Notes under the pieces: model-generated | Database searches by the model: none | The model's input: only the letters and a program-made list of their open reading frames with translations | Told to the model about the DNA's origin: nothing | DNA from: an uncultured Clostridia bacterium | GTDB lineage: Bacteria > Bacillota > Clostridia > Christensenellales > Pumilibacteraceae | NCBI GenBank assembly: GCA_947627075.1 | Contig: CANQUR010000002.1 | Location: forward strand, 1 to 37,295 | DNA length: 37,295 nucleotides | Direction of reading: 5' to 3' | Position numbers and translations under genes: made by a program | Shown: positions 9,435 to 21,007 of the stretch, piece by piece | Position numbering within the stretch: position 1 is the first letter of the stretch | Layout: every line of letters starts with the position of its first letter

Positions 9435-10141
9435 GTATAAAGAGCATTCTTCTTCAAATGTTTTATCCGCAAAACATAAAATGTGCCGTTTGCGGAAAAG
9501 ATATGTTTGAAGAAAACAGATACGAGATATGCAGCGGATGTTCGCTTAAAGCGAATATCCGCTTTTGTCCAAAATGCGGTAGAGCAGTAGGCGAAACAAC
9601 CATATATTGCGATGATTGTATGAACCATGGACGCAATTTTTTGCAAGCACGGGCTCCGTTTATATATGAAGGGAAAGCACGTAACTTGGTTCATAGATTG
9701 AAATATGGCGGAGAAAGATATTTGGCAAAAGTTATGGCACAATATTTGGCAGACGAATATTATAAAAATAATTGGTGTGTTGATATTGTAACTTATGTGC
9801 CTATGCATCCTAAAAAAGAACGGACGAGAGAATATAATCAAGCTTATTGGATAGCAAAAGAGCTTTCTCAAATTATAAAGATCCCGCTTGTAACTACATT
9901 GACAAGAATAAAATACTCGGAAAATTTTGCTAAATTGAGTAGGAGCGATAGATTTAAGGAAGCCGAAAATAGTTTTGTTGCTAATGATAATTTCAAAAAG
10001 AAAAAAATTTTGCTTGTAGATGACGTGTTTACTACAGGTGCAACTACAGAAAGCTGTTCCAAAGAACTTAAAAAGAAAGGTGCTCTCGAGATATATGTGC
10101 TTACTTTTTGTACGGGAATGTGTAAACCCGAATTATATTGA
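9431..10141 (+). CDS. comFC: ComF family phosphoribosyltransferase-like protein
   Basis: N-terminal Cys-rich zinc region CAVCGKDM..CSGC..CPKCGR..CDDC, PMHPKKERTREYNQA, KILLVDDVFTTGATTESCSKELKKKGA. Confidence 0.9.
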   Translation: MSIKSILLQMFYPQNIKCAVCGKDMFEENRYEICSGCSLKANIRFCPKCGRAVGETTIYCDDCMNHGRNFLQARAPFIYEGKARNLVHRLKYGGERYLAKVMAQYLADEYYKNNWCVDIVTYVPMHPKKERTREYNQAYWIAKELSQIIKIPLVTTLTRIKYSENFAKLSRSDRFKEAENSFVANDNFKKKKILLVDDVFTTGATTESCSKELKKKGALEIYVLTFCTGMCKPELY

Positions 10142-10165
10142 CTGTTTATGTCTGACATAAACAGT
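10141..10165. repeat. Dispersed palindrome copy 3: ACTGTTTATGTCTGACATAAACAGT, perfect 25-bp palindrome abutting comFC stop
   Basis: 12-bp perfect arms around one central base; core 10146-10160. Confidence 0.97.
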
Positions 10166-10221
10166 GAGAAATGGGAATTTTTTGCTTGTAAAAGTTTATT
10201 TATAAAAATAACTAAAAACTG

Positions 10222-10250
10222 TTGACAAATTCGATTTTCAAGGTTATAAT
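10222..10250 (+). promoter_or_regulatory. Sigma-A consensus promoter for thrS
   Basis: TTGACA (10222-10227), 17-bp spacer, TATAAT (10245-10250). Confidence 0.85.
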
Positions 10251-10259
10251 AATATCGTA

Positions 10260-10475
10260 GTAAAATTTCTTAAGAAGGGACAAGTAATTTTAGTTTTAAG
10301 TTTACAGAGAGTGTCGGATGCTGGGATCGACATAACAACACTAAACATGAAACCACCCTTTATGGAAGCGATTCGGCGTAATCCGATAAAATGAGGTATG
10401 CCTTATTGGCGTACGAAATAAGGTGGAATCACGGTAAATATCGTCCTTAACGTTTGTTAAGGATTTTTTTATAGG
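10260..10475 (+). ncRNA. T-box leader riboswitch (tRNA-Thr responsive, by gene context)
   Basis: AGAGAG (10306-10311), T-box-like AGGTGGAATCACGG, then intrinsic terminator before thrS; candidate specifier ACC in GAAACCACCC. Confidence 0.85.
10444..10470 (+). terminator. T-box attenuator terminator
   Basis: TCCTTAAC-GTTT-GTTAAGGA stem-loop followed by TTTTTTT. Confidence 0.9.
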
Positions 10476-10486
10476 AGAAAATTAAA

Positions 10487-12430
10487 ATGGATATCAAAGT
10501 TACATTAAAAGATAATTCGGTCATTTCCGTTCCGCAGAACAGCACCATATTAGAGCTTCTTCCTAAAATAAGCGAGGGGCTTGCTCGAGCGGCATTGATT
10601 GCAAAAGTGGATGATAAACTTGTAGATTTGACTTACAAATTGAATAATGATTGTAAGCTCGAGGTTTTGACATTTAAGGATGAGGAGGGTCGCAATGCCT
10701 ACAGGCATACCGCCGCTCATATTTTAGCACAAGCGGTAAAAAATATTTATCCGAATGCAAAACTGGCAATCGGTCCAAGTATAGCAAATGGCTTTTATTA
10801 TGATTTCGACTTTGCGTCTCCGATAACGGTAGATGATTTCGAACTTATCGAGAAGGAAATGCAAGCTATCATAAAGGCTGATTTTCCTATAGAAAGATTA
10901 AACGTTTCTCGAAAATCCGCCATAACTCAAATGAGAGGTTTTGACGAGCCGTACAAGATACAACTTATAGACGATCTTCCCAATGATTCGGAATTGACTT
11001 TTTATCGCCAAGGGCAATTTGTGGATTTGTGTCGCGGACCTCATTTGGTAAGTACAGGCAAAGTCAAATTTATAAAATTAACGCAAATAGCCGGCGCATA
11101 TTGGCGAGGCAATGAAAAGAATAAAATGCTTACGAGGATCTATGGTACTGCCTTCGATAAAAAATCCGATCTTACCGAATATCTCGAAAAGCTTGAGGAA
11201 GCGAAGCGTCGTGACCATAATAAGTTAGGCAGAGAACTCGGATATTTCATGACAGAAGAAAAAATCGGACAAGGACTGCCTTTGCTTATGCCAAAGGGCG
11301 CCAAACTTTTTCAAATACTTCAACGTTTCGTTGAGGATGAGGAAGAACGCAGAGGCTATCAACTAACAAAAACACCATCTTTTGCAAAGAGCGATCTTTA
11401 TAAGATAAGTGGACATTGGGATCATTATCTTGATAAAATGTTTGTTTTGGGTGATCCCGAAAGCGATGACGAAGTATTTGCGTTGAGACCTATGACTTGT
11501 CCGTTTCAATATATGATATATAGAAATGGACTTAAAAGCTATAGGGATTTGCCTATAAGGTACAATGAAACGTCGCCGCTGTTTCGTAAAGAAGCTTCGG
11601 GTGAAATGCATGGTCTTATAAGAGTGAGACAATTCCATTTGAGCGATGGGCATCTTATATGTACTCCCGAACAACTTGAAGAAGAATTTAAGGGTTGCTT
11701 TGAATTGAGCTATTATTTTTTGCAATGCCTTGGTATGATAGATGACGTATTTTTCAGATTCTCAAAATGGGATGAAAATGATCGTGAAAAATATATAGGC
11801 AGTCCGGAAGAGTGGAACAGAGCCGAAGCGCTGATGAAAAAAATTCTCGATCATCTCGGTATCAAATATATTGAAGCTAAGGGAGAAGCTGCATTTTACG
11901 GTCCTAAACTCGATATTCAATGTCGCAATGTTTATGGAAAGGAAGATACGCTTATGACCATTCAAGTCGATATGTTCCTCAGCGAAAAATTCGACATGTG
12001 GTATGTCGATGCCGATGGAGAAAAGAAGCATCCGTATATAATCCATCGTAGTGCATTCGGCTGCTATGAGCGAATGATGGCTATGCTTATCGAAAAATAT
12101 GCAGGAGCTTTGCCGTTGTGGATGAGCCCTGTTCAGGTAAAGATAATGTCGCTTACGGACAGAACTATCGATGATGTAAAACTTTTGCGCGACGAACTTG
12201 CAAGAGAAGGTCTGAGATGCGAGATAGATGTAAGAAGTGAAAAAATAGGCTATAAGATCAGAGAAGCTCAAATGGAAAAAGTTCCGTATATGATCATTAT
12301 CGGTGACAAAGAAAAGGATTCGGGAGTTATCTCGGTAAGGTCTCGCAATAACGGCGACCTCGGACAGATGACTAAATCGGAGTTTTTAGCTAAATTAAAG
12401 GACGAAATCGATAAAAAAGTTTGCAAGTAA
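10487..12430 (+). CDS. thrS: Threonyl-tRNA synthetase
   Basis: RHTAAHILAQAV, KLAIGPSIANGFYYDFD, MTCPFQYMIYRNGLKSYRDLPIRYNE, GEMHGLIRVRQFHLSDGH, YGPKLDIQ, HRSAFGCYERMMAMLIEKYAGALPLWMSPVQV. Confidence 0.98.
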   Translation: MDIKVTLKDNSVISVPQNSTILELLPKISEGLARAALIAKVDDKLVDLTYKLNNDCKLEVLTFKDEEGRNAYRHTAAHILAQAVKNIYPNAKLAIGPSIANGFYYDFDFASPITVDDFELIEKEMQAIIKADFPIERLNVSRKSAITQMRGFDEPYKIQLIDDLPNDSELTFYRQGQFVDLCRGPHLVSTGKVKFIKLTQIAGAYWRGNEKNKMLTRIYGTAFDKKSDLTEYLEKLEEAKRRDHNKLGRELGYFMTEEKIGQGLPLLMPKGAKLFQILQRFVEDEEERRGYQLTKTPSFAKSDLYKISGHWDHYLDKMFVLGDPESDDEVFALRPMTCPFQYMIYRNGLKSYRDLPIRYNETSPLFRKEASGEMHGLIRVRQFHLSDGHLICTPEQLEEEFKGCFELSYYFLQCLGMIDDVFFRFSKWDENDREKYIGSPEEWNRAEALMKKILDHLGIKYIEAKGEAAFYGPKLDIQCRNVYGKEDTLMTIQVDMFLSEKFDMWYVDADGEKKHPYIIHRSAFGCYERMMAMLIEKYAGALPLWMSPVQVKIMSLTDRTIDDVKLLRDELAREGLRCEIDVRSEKIGYKIREAQMEKVPYMIIIGDKEKDSGVISVRSRNNGDLGQMTKSEFLAKLKDEIDKKVCK

Positions 12431-12443
12431 CGCATTAAAACGT

Positions 12444-12472
12444 TTGACAAACCAATAATATAGTCGTATAAT
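12444..12472 (+). promoter_or_regulatory. Sigma-A consensus promoter for infC-rpmI-rplT
   Basis: TTGACA (12444-12449), 17-bp spacer, TATAAT (12467-12472). Confidence 0.8.
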
Positions 12473-12478
12473 ATAAAA

Positions 12479-12600
12479 GTTGGAAGTAGATTTATCTCAC
12501 CAGTCGGGTTCACTCGGATTGGTAACGCAATAATATAGATATACGGTTTACGTTATTTATGAGCGGATGATTTTACTTCCGCTCATAATTTTGTTTGGAG
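12479..12600 (+). ncRNA. infC-rpmI-rplT leader, candidate L20-type attenuator
   Basis: Leader contains stem ATGAGCGGA(12559-12567)/TCCGCTCAT(12578-12586) followed by AATTTTGTTT, and a competing upstream complement GGAAGTA(12482-12488)/TACTTCC(12574-12580). Confidence 0.6.
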
Positions 12601-12607
12601 GAATAAC

Positions 12608-13120
12608 ATCATTATTAAGGAAGTTGAAATAAACTACAAAATCACCGACCCGGCAATAAGAGTCATTGATGAAAGCGGAAATCAATTGGGTATTATGTCT
12701 GCGGCTCAAGCAAACAAGATCGCCGACGAAAAGAATCTCGATCTTGTGAAAATAAGCCCTACCGCCAATCCACCTGTTTGCAAGATCATGGATTATGGCA
12801 AATTTCGATTTGATAATGCTAAAAAAGAAAAAGATGCCAGAAAGAACCAAAAAGTTGCGGATCTAAAGGAAGTATGGCTGTCAATGACTATAGATACTCA
12901 TGATTTAGAGACTAAAGCAAAACAGGCTGCGAAGTTTTTGAGCAACGGAGATAAAGTAAAAGTATCCATAAGAATGCGCGGTCGCCAACAGGCACATGCT
13001 TCGCTTGGAGTCGAAGTTATGAATGAATTTTTTTCACTTATTGCAGATGTCGGGGAAATGAATAAAAAACCTTTGACCGAAGGTCGAAACATAATTATGA
13101 TTTTACAACCAAAAAAATAA
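12608..13120 (+). CDS. infC: Translation initiation factor IF-3, non-ATG start (ATC 12608 or ATT 12611)
   Basis: KEVEINYKITDPAIRVIDESGNQLGIMSAAQANKIADEKNLDLVKISPTANPPVCKIMDYGKFRF; GGAGG at 12597-12601; no in-frame ATG between RBS and conserved N-terminus. Confidence 0.92.
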   Translation: MIIKEVEINYKITDPAIRVIDESGNQLGIMSAAQANKIADEKNLDLVKISPTANPPVCKIMDYGKFRFDNAKKEKDARKNQKVADLKEVWLSMTIDTHDLETKAKQAAKFLSNGDKVKVSIRMRGRQQAHASLGVEVMNEFFSLIADVGEMNKKPLTEGRNIIMILQPKK

Positions 13121-13139
13121 AAACTCGGAGGAAATATAA

Positions 13140-13337
13140 ATGCCAAAAATGAAAGGACATAGCGGCGCTAAAAAGCGTTTTCGCGTAACAAAAAACGGGC
13201 GTATAAAAATTGCCCATCAAGGAAAGAACCATATTCTTACCAAAAAATCCAGCAAACGTAAAATGGGTTTGAGAAAAGGAGAATATATGTCTTCCAATAA
13301 GCAGAACAGAACTGTTCGCACCATGATTCAAAAGTAA
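13140..13337 (+). CDS. rpmI: 50S ribosomal protein L35
   Basis: [37 protein letters not shown]. Confidence 0.97.
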   Translation: MPKMKGHSGAKKRFRVTKNGRIKIAHQGKNHILTKKSSKRKMGLRKGEYMSSNKQNRTVRTMIQK

Positions 13338-13352
13338 GGAGTGTGAGTTATT

Positions 13353-13706
13353 ATGAGAATTAAAAGGGCTGTAAACGCAGTTAAAAAACGAAGAAAGATA
13401 ATGAGATTGGCTAAGGGCTATTTCGGTTCAAAGTCAAGATCTTACCGTATTGCAAGAGAAGCGGTCATGAAGTCTCAAATGTATGCCTTCATTGGTCGCC
13501 GACAAAAGAAAAGACAATTCCGTCAACTTTGGATCGCACGTATAAATGCCGCTGCAAGGATAAACGGACTTTCTTACAGCAAATTTATGCATGGTCTTAA
13601 GGTCGCAGGTATTGATCTTAACAGAAAGGTGCTTGCAGATATCGCCGTCAATGATGCCGCTACTTTTGCCAAGCTTGCCGAGACGGCAGCAAATGCTTGT
13701 AAGTAA
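13353..13706 (+). CDS. rplT: 50S ribosomal protein L20
   Basis: [67 protein letters not shown]. Confidence 0.98.
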   Translation: MRIKRAVNAVKKRRKIMRLAKGYFGSKSRSYRIAREAVMKSQMYAFIGRRQKKRQFRQLWIARINAAARINGLSYSKFMHGLKVAGIDLNRKVLADIAVNDAATFAKLAETAANACK

Positions 13707-13713
13707 ATTTTTT

Positions 13714-13741
13714 AAGCACCTATCAAAAAGGTGCTTTTTTT
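13714..13741 (+). terminator. Intrinsic terminator after rplT
   Basis: AAGCACCT-ATCAAAA-AGGTGCTT followed by T run, ending directly at the next ATG. Confidence 0.9.
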
Positions 13742-14500
13742 ATGGATGTAATAATTTCTGAAGACAATAAGCTTTATAAAAGTGCAAATAAGCTTAAACA
13801 AAAAAAATATCGTGATATAAGCGGAGAATATTTGATCGAAGGGTATAGAGGCATTCTCGATACTCCCGATGAATATATTAAAACCATATTGGCATCCGAA
13901 AAATTTGATTGCAATCGATTGAACAAAAATAAGATCGTATATTTTTCGGATAAATTAATGAACAAATTAAGCTCTGCGGACAGTGCTCCGGGAGTGATTG
14001 CAATAGCTTATAAAAAGCCTCTGTCGGATCTTATTTCGAATCGAGTACTTTATCTTGACAGGATACGCGATCCGGGAAACATGGGTACTATCATTCGAAC
14101 CGCCGTCGCTACCGGATATGAGATAGTTTGCGATGATTGCGTTGATATTTATAATCCGAAAGTTGTGCGCAGTTGTGTATCCGCATTATCTAAAGCTGAT
14201 TTACACATAGGTAATTTTATTGACATTATTGCAAAAAAAGGTTACAATATAATAGGTGCCGCAATGGACGGCAAAAATATATTTGAAGATACAAAACGGT
14301 ATGATAAACTTTGTATCGTAATAGGCAATGAGGCAAACGGAATAAGAGAGGATATATTGAATAAGTGTAATTCGATTTGTACGATACCTATGGAAAATAT
14401 GGAATCTCTTAATGCTTCCGTCAGTGCCGGAGGTTTAATGTATTATTATAAATTTAATTGGAGGACAGTATGTCAGGACACAGCAAATGGGCGACCATAA
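13742..14500 (+). CDS. TrmH/SpoU family RNA 2'-O-methyltransferase
   Basis: [61 protein letters not shown]. Confidence 0.92.
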   Translation: MDVIISEDNKLYKSANKLKQKKYRDISGEYLIEGYRGILDTPDEYIKTILASEKFDCNRLNKNKIVYFSDKLMNKLSSADSAPGVIAIAYKKPLSDLISNRVLYLDRIRDPGNMGTIIRTAVATGYEIVCDDCVDIYNPKVVRSCVSALSKADLHIGNFIDIIAKKGYNIIGAAMDGKNIFEDTKRYDKLCIVIGNEANGIREDILNKCNSICTIPMENMESLNASVSAGGLMYYYKFNWRTVCQDTANGRP

Positions 14501-15216
14501 AAAGAGCAAAAGGAAAAACCGATGCGGCGCGTGGTAAAATATTTACAAAGATAGGCAGAGAAATAGCTGTCGCAGTAAAATTCGGCGGACCCGATCCGTC
14601 TACCAATTCGAAATTACGTGATGTTATTGCAAAGGCGAAATCCAATAATATGCCGGGCGACAATATTATGCGTAGCATAAAGAAAGCCAGCGGAGAGCTT
14701 GGAGCAATTAATTATGAAAATATCACATATGAAGGATATGGTCCCGGTGGAACGGCTGTCATAGTGGAAACATTGACTGACAATAAAAATCGAACAGCAA
14801 GTGAAATTCGACATATTTTCGATAGAGCAGGTGGTTCGATGGGCACAAACGGTTGTGTATCGTATTTGTTTAGCAATAAGGGCGTCATTATCATAGAAAA
14901 GACCGACAAGATGAATGATGATGAAGTCATGATGGCGACATTGGAAGCGGGGGCCGAAGATTTCAATATCGATGAAGATGGAAATTATGAGGTAATGACC
15001 GATCCGAATGAATTTTCCAATGTTCGCGATAAATTGGAAAAAGCGGGATATGAATTTGTTTCTGCCGAAGTGAGCATGCTCCCGTCGAATTATATAGCAT
15101 TGGATGATGATAATACAAAAAAGGTTTTACGTATGCTCGATTCATTTGATGAAAATGATGATGTCCAAAACGTATATCATAATGCCGAGCTTCCCGAAGA
15201 GGAGGAAGATGAGTAA
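14470..15216 (+). CDS. yebC: YebC/PmpR family transcriptional/translational regulator
   Basis: [69 protein letters not shown]. Confidence 0.97.
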   Translation: MSGHSKWATIKRAKGKTDAARGKIFTKIGREIAVAVKFGGPDPSTNSKLRDVIAKAKSNNMPGDNIMRSIKKASGELGAINYENITYEGYGPGGTAVIVETLTDNKNRTASEIRHIFDRAGGSMGTNGCVSYLFSNKGVIIIEKTDKMNDDEVMMATLEAGAEDFNIDEDGNYEVMTDPNEFSNVRDKLEKAGYEFVSAEVSMLPSNYIALDDDNTKKVLRMLDSFDENDDVQNVYHNAELPEEEEDE

Positions 15217-15219
15217 AAT

Positions 15220-16083
15220 ATGGGCAAGGGCATCCATGAGGGACACAGAGAAAGATTGAGAATTGCTGCTGATGGAGATCCTGATTTGGTGACATTCAGT
15301 GAGTATCAAACGTTGGAATATCTTTTAAGTTTTGTTATTCCGCGAAAAGATACAAATCCAATCGCGCATGATTTAATAGATGCTTTCGGTAGCTTGAATG
15401 GCGTTTTGCGTGCGTCGAGATACGATCTTAAAGAAATACCCAATATGACGAATAATGCCGCGGCATTCTTGGCAAGTTATTATGCTATTTATCGTAAGGC
15501 TGAAATTTCACGTCAAAAACCAAAGCCTGTTGTTTCAACAGTTAAACAAGCAATCGAAATTTTGGCACCATATTTTATTCAAAGACCCGAGGAACATGTT
15601 TATTGCATGGCAATGGACATTAATGACAGAGTTTTGCAAGTGGTGTCGATCGGAGAAGGCTTGTCGGATTTTACAACAGTAGACAATAATAGGATCATAT
15701 CATTGGTAACGCGCACAAAAGCGAAAAAAATAATTTTAGCGCATAATCATCCGGGAGGCTCATTACAGCCGTCACAGCAGGATTACGATACAACCAAGGC
15801 ATTATTTTTTATTCTTCAAACAATCAATACGTATCTTGCCGATCATATCATTTTTACAGATGATCAATGGTTCAGTTTTTATGATAATGGCTTACTCGAT
15901 AATTTTTTGGCGACTTCTGATCAAATTTATGGAGTGGATGACTGTAAACGACTCTTACGTTCGCGTCGCTCAAAGGGAATATATATGTATGAGACGACAA
16001 GCGTCAATAAAGAAGAAGCGCTGAATGAATCTGCCGAATCGAATAGTAATGCTAATATAGATTTATCCGGGAGTGATAAATGA
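15220..16083 (+). CDS. radC: RadC/JAB-domain family protein
   Basis: HRERLRIAADGDPD, JAMM motif LAHNHPGGSLQPSQQDYDTT, ADHIIF. Confidence 0.9.
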   Translation: MGKGIHEGHRERLRIAADGDPDLVTFSEYQTLEYLLSFVIPRKDTNPIAHDLIDAFGSLNGVLRASRYDLKEIPNMTNNAAAFLASYYAIYRKAEISRQKPKPVVSTVKQAIEILAPYFIQRPEEHVYCMAMDINDRVLQVVSIGEGLSDFTTVDNNRIISLVTRTKAKKIILAHNHPGGSLQPSQQDYDTTKALFFILQTINTYLADHIIFTDDQWFSFYDNGLLDNFLATSDQIYGVDDCKRLLRSRRSKGIYMYETTSVNKEEALNESAESNSNANIDLSGSDK

Positions 16084-16571
16084 GAATTTTGGGTATCGAT
16101 CCCGGCTACGCGACTATAGGCTATGGAGTCATTGACAAATTGCCACAAGGCCTGAAGACTATCGATTATGGTGTTATAGAAACTCCTAAAAATGAAAGTA
16201 TTCCTGTTAGATTGGCAATTCTGAATGATGCTATGTCAGGCATAATCAGAAAATATCGACCGGATGCAGTATCTGTGGAGGAATTATTTTTTAATACTAA
16301 TATTACCACGGGTATAAAGGTTGCTCAAGCTCGCGGCGTAATACTTTTATGCGCAATAAAAGAGTGTGGACATTTATATGAGTATACGCCACTTCAAATA
16401 AAGCAAGCACTTACTGGCAACGGCAGAGCGGACAAAAAGCAAATGCAATATATGGTAAAGGCGTTTTTGGGATTGAAAGAAGAGCCTAAACCGGATGATG
16501 CGGCAGATGCTCTTGCTGCGGCAATTTGTCATGCACATACGTCTGTTTATAACCAAAGAGTATTGAATTAA
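16080..16571 (+). CDS. ruvC: Holliday junction endonuclease RuvC
   Basis: MRILGIDPGYATIGYGVID, SVEELFFNTNITTGIKVAQARGVIL, PDDAADALAAAICH. Confidence 0.97.
   Translation: MRILGIDPGYATIGYGVIDKLPQGLKTIDYGVIETPKNESIPVRLAILNDAMSGIIRKYRPDAVSVEELFFNTNITTGIKVAQARGVILLCAIKECGHLYEYTPLQIKQALTGNGRADKKQMQYMVKAFLGLKEEPKPDDAADALAAAICHAHTSVYNQRVLN
16231..16245. repeat. Dispersed palindrome copy 4 (degenerate): CTATGTCAGGCATAA (13/15), in ruvC
   Basis: Right flank extends as CATAATCAG, matching consensus arm; in frame MSGI. Confidence 0.55.
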
Positions 16572-16584
16572 GAAGGATCGCAAA

Positions 16585-17166
16585 ATGTTTGATTATTTCA
16601 TTGGGACTGTAAAGGAATTAAAAATAAACACGGTTGTTTTGGAAGTAGGCGGTATAGGTTATGAACTTAATGTCAGTAACTTTTGTCTCAATGAGCTTAA
16701 GTTGGAAGGTAATGTCAAACTTTATACATACTTAAATATTTATGAGGGCGGAATTTCGCTTTACGGTTTCTATTCAAAAGAGGAAAAAGCAATGTTTTTG
16801 CGTTTGATCTCAATAAGCGGTATTGCGGCAAAAGGAGCAATAGGTATATTAAGCGGACTCGCCTTAAATGACCTATGTGTTGCAATTGCGAGCGGTGATG
16901 CGAAGGCTATCAGCAAGATCAAAGGCGTCGGTAAAAAAACAGCTGAAAGAATAGTTCTTGAATTAAGAGACAAACTCGGCGAGGAATTTGCCGTAGATCA
17001 AAAATCTAATGATGCTGTTTTGCAAAGCGATATAGGCGATGAGGCTTTATTGGCATTGATGGCTTTGGGATTTTCAAAGCAGGAATCTATAAATGCAATT
17101 AAAAAAGTAGATATAAACGGCAAAACGGTAGAAGAAGTTGTAAAAGCTGCTCTTAAAAGAGGTTAA
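16585..17166 (+). CDS. ruvA: Holliday junction helicase subunit RuvA
   Basis: [49 protein letters not shown]. Confidence 0.97.
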   Translation: MFDYFIGTVKELKINTVVLEVGGIGYELNVSNFCLNELKLEGNVKLYTYLNIYEGGISLYGFYSKEEKAMFLRLISISGIAAKGAIGILSGLALNDLCVAIASGDAKAISKIKGVGKKTAERIVLELRDKLGEEFAVDQKSNDAVLQSDIGDEALLALMALGFSKQESINAIKKVDINGKTVEEVVKAALKRG

Positions 17167-17168
17167 AT

Positions 17169-18218
17169 ATGTTTGAGGAAGATAGGTTCGTAACAAGCAG
17201 TAAGCTCGATATGGATAGTGAAGAAAATTCATTGCGCCCGAAGTCATTTGATGAATATGTCGGTCAAAAGAAAATGAAAGATAATTTACGAGTTTTTATC
17301 GAAGCAAGTAAAAAACGAGGTGAAGCGCTCGATCATGTTTTGCTGTATGGACCTCCGGGACTTGGCAAAACTACTATGTCACACATTATTGCAAATGAGC
17401 TAGGTGTTCAATTGCGTATTACAAGCGGACCGGCGATCGAACGAGCTGCCGATCTTGCGGCTATACTTACTAATTTGAATGAAAACGATGTTTTATTTGT
17501 GGATGAAATACACCGTCTCAACAGAGCAGTAGAAGAAATTTTGTATCCCGCAATGGAAGATTTTGCCCTTGATATCGTTATAGGAAAGGGACCGAGCGCT
17601 CGAAGCATGAGACTTTCTTTGCCGCATTTTACACTTATTGGTGCAACTACGCGAGCCGGGATGCTTACAGGTCCGCTGCGTGACAGGTTTGGAGTAATCT
17701 GCAGATTGGAATTGTATGCACCAAATGAGCTCGCACAAATTATAAGACGTTCATCTGAGATTTTGAATATCAAGATCGATGAAGATGCTTGTTTGGATAT
17801 AGCGAGCCGAAGTAGAGGAACACCGCGAATCGCGAACAGATTGCTAAAAAGAGTGGGCGATTTTGCGATAGTGATGGGCGAAAACAAAATAAACAAGAAA
17901 GTTACCGATCACGCATTGGAGCATTTGGAAGTCGATTCTTTGGGACTTGATTATACGGACAGAAAAATTTTAGACGCAATGATATTGAAGTTTAACGGTG
18001 GCCCGGTTGGACTTGATACTTTGGCTGCGGCAACAAATGAGGAGGCTGTTACTATCGAGGATGTCGTTGAGCCATTTCTTCTTCAACTCGGCTTTATTTC
18101 GCGTACACCGCGTGGAAGAGTAGCGATGCCTGCTGCCTATAAGCATATCGGTGTTCCGATGAGTGAAGCGGCTATGGCTCAAATAAGTTTATTTGATAAG
18201 GTGTCGGATGATGAATAA
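17169..18218 (+). CDS. ruvB: Holliday junction helicase subunit RuvB
   Basis: [88 protein letters not shown]. Confidence 0.98.
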   Translation: MFEEDRFVTSSKLDMDSEENSLRPKSFDEYVGQKKMKDNLRVFIEASKKRGEALDHVLLYGPPGLGKTTMSHIIANELGVQLRITSGPAIERAADLAAILTNLNENDVLFVDEIHRLNRAVEEILYPAMEDFALDIVIGKGPSARSMRLSLPHFTLIGATTRAGMLTGPLRDRFGVICRLELYAPNELAQIIRRSSEILNIKIDEDACLDIASRSRGTPRIANRLLKRVGDFAIVMGENKINKKVTDHALEHLEVDSLGLDYTDRKILDAMILKFNGGPVGLDTLAAATNEEAVTIEDVVEPFLLQLGFISRTPRGRVAMPAAYKHIGVPMSEAAMAQISLFDKVSDDE

Positions 18219-19230
18219 GAGTGACTTTTACTATTATCTTCCACCTGAATTGATCGCACAACATCCTATAGAACCACGTGATGGTGCAAAGATGCTTGTT
18301 TATGACAGACATAACAAGCAAATTAATGATAAAATATTCAAAGATCTTCCTGAGTTTTTGCATAAGGGTGATGTACTTGTTATAAACAACACAAAAGTAT
18401 TGCCCGCAAGGATATATGGAAATAAGCCCACCGGTGCTAAAGTAGAGTTTCTATTGCATAAGCGTATCAATCTGACAGATTGGGAAGTGCTTGCTCGACC
18501 TGCTCGTAAAGCAATGATAGGTGACAAAATAATTTTTTCCGACAAGCTCGTTGCCACTGTTTTACAAATAGGTGAAGACGGCATTCGTACGATAAAATTC
18601 GATTATGACGGGATATTCGAGGATATACTCAATAGCATTGGGGAAATGCCGTTACCACATTATATCCATGAAAAATTAAAAGATAAGGATAGTTATCAAA
18701 CCGTCTATGCCAAAGTTGATGGTTCAAGTGCCGCACCTACAGCGGGATTGCATTTTACGCCCGAACTTATCTCTAAAATAAAGAATATGGGCGTGGAAAT
18801 CGTCGAAGTGCTTTTGCACGTCGGCTTGGGAACTTTTCGTCCGGTAAAAACCGAAAACATATTAGATCATAAAATGCACAGTGAATTTTATTCCGTGACC
18901 GATGACGTAGCAAGCAAGCTGAATCTTGCCAAAAAAGAAGGTCGCAGAATAATTGCAGTCGGAACTACAAGCGTCAGAGTTCTTGAAAGCGCCTCTACGG
19001 AGAGCGGAGTAATTTTGCCCGGAAGCGGAAATACCGAAATTTTTATTTACCCTCCATATAAATTCAAGATGGTAGATGCGCTGATAACCAATTTTCATTT
19101 GCCGGAAAGTACGCTTATAATGCTTATCTCTGCATTTTGCGGTAGAGAGGAGACGCTTGAAATTTATAAGTATGCGGTAGAGCATAAGTATAGATTTTTC
19201 AGTTTCGGCGACGCGTGCCTGTTCTTATAA
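18208..19230 (+). CDS. queA: S-adenosylmethionine:tRNA ribosyltransferase-isomerase
   Basis: [75 protein letters not shown]; start 18208 or 18211, overlapping ruvB end. Confidence 0.97.
   Translation: MMNKSDFYYYLPPELIAQHPIEPRDGAKMLVYDRHNKQINDKIFKDLPEFLHKGDVLVINNTKVLPARIYGNKPTGAKVEFLLHKRINLTDWEVLARPARKAMIGDKIIFSDKLVATVLQIGEDGIRTIKFDYDGIFEDILNSIGEMPLPHYIHEKLKDKDSYQTVYAKVDGSSAAPTAGLHFTPELISKIKNMGVEIVEVLLHVGLGTFRPVKTENILDHKMHSEFYSVTDDVASKLNLAKKEGRRIIAVGTTSVRVLESASTESGVILPGSGNTEIFIYPPYKFKMVDALITNFHLPESTLIMLISAFCGREETLEIYKYAVEHKYRFFSFGDACLFL
18300..18314. repeat. Dispersed palindrome copy 5: TTATGACAGACATAA (14/15), in queA
   Basis: Flanks GCTTGTT.../...ACAAGC extend the symmetry; different codon phase (VYDRHN). 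Confidence 0.65.
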
Positions 19231-19285
19231 GCCCCTTGGTTTTTTATAAACTAATAATGGATAGAAGTGTCTAAAATTATCTTAA

Positions 19286-20437
<1,152 letters not shown>

Positions 20438-20503
20438 AATTGCAAAAAGGAATAATATTTGTAAAAAAATATCTAAAAAATATAGAAATAGCTTGTAAAA
20501 TGC

Positions 20504-20532
20504 TTGCGTGATCTTATTTAATTTAGTATAAT
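20504..20532 (+). promoter_or_regulatory. Sigma-A promoter for rplS
   Basis: TTGCGT (20504-20509), 17-bp spacer, TATAAT (20527-20532). Confidence 0.7.
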
Positions 20533-20544
20533 ATATAAGTTGTG

Positions 20545-20590
20545 ACTTGAATGTTCCGCTGAACCGAAGATCGGTCAAGAACATTATATA
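20545..20590 (+). ncRNA. Ribosomal protein L19 leader
   Basis: Outer stem AATGTTC (20550-20556)/GAACATT (20579-20585) enclosing inner hairpin ACCGA-AGA-TCGGT (20563-20575), immediately upstream of rplS RBS. Confidence 0.75.
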
Positions 20591-20606
20591 AAAAGGAGGT
20601 TAAGTC

Positions 20607-20948
20607 ATGAATATAATAGAATCGATCGAACAAGAGTATATGAAAAAGGAGATCCCTCAATTTAATGTTGGAGATACCGTAAAGGTGTACGTAAAAGTCG
20701 TAGAAGGTAACCGTGAAAGACTCCAAGCCTTTGAAGGGATTGCAATTGCTCGTAAGCATGGAGGAGTAAACGAAACATTTACCGTAAGACGTGTGTCGTT
20801 TGGTATTGGGATCGAAAGAACTTTCCCGTTGCATTCGCCGCGTATCGACCATATTGAAGTTGTCAAGAAAGGTCGTGTTCGCAGAGCTAAACTTTATTAT
20901 TTGCGTAATCTTGCGGGTAAAGCTGCCAAAATCGTAGAAAAGAAATAA
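20607..20948 (+). CDS. rplS: 50S ribosomal protein L19
   Basis: [86 protein letters not shown]. Confidence 0.98.
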   Translation: MNIIESIEQEYMKKEIPQFNVGDTVKVYVKVVEGNRERLQAFEGIAIARKHGGVNETFTVRRVSFGIGIERTFPLHSPRIDHIEVVKKGRVRRAKLYYLRNLAGKAAKIVEKK

Positions 20949-20980
20949 TATTCAAATAACTTATTATTTGGTTTATGTTT

Positions 20981-21007
20981 AGGATGCAAAATGCATCCTA
21001 TTCTTTT
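20981..21007 (+). terminator. Intrinsic terminator after rplS
   Basis: AGGATGCA-AAA-TGCATCCT followed by ATTCTTTTT. Confidence 0.8.
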
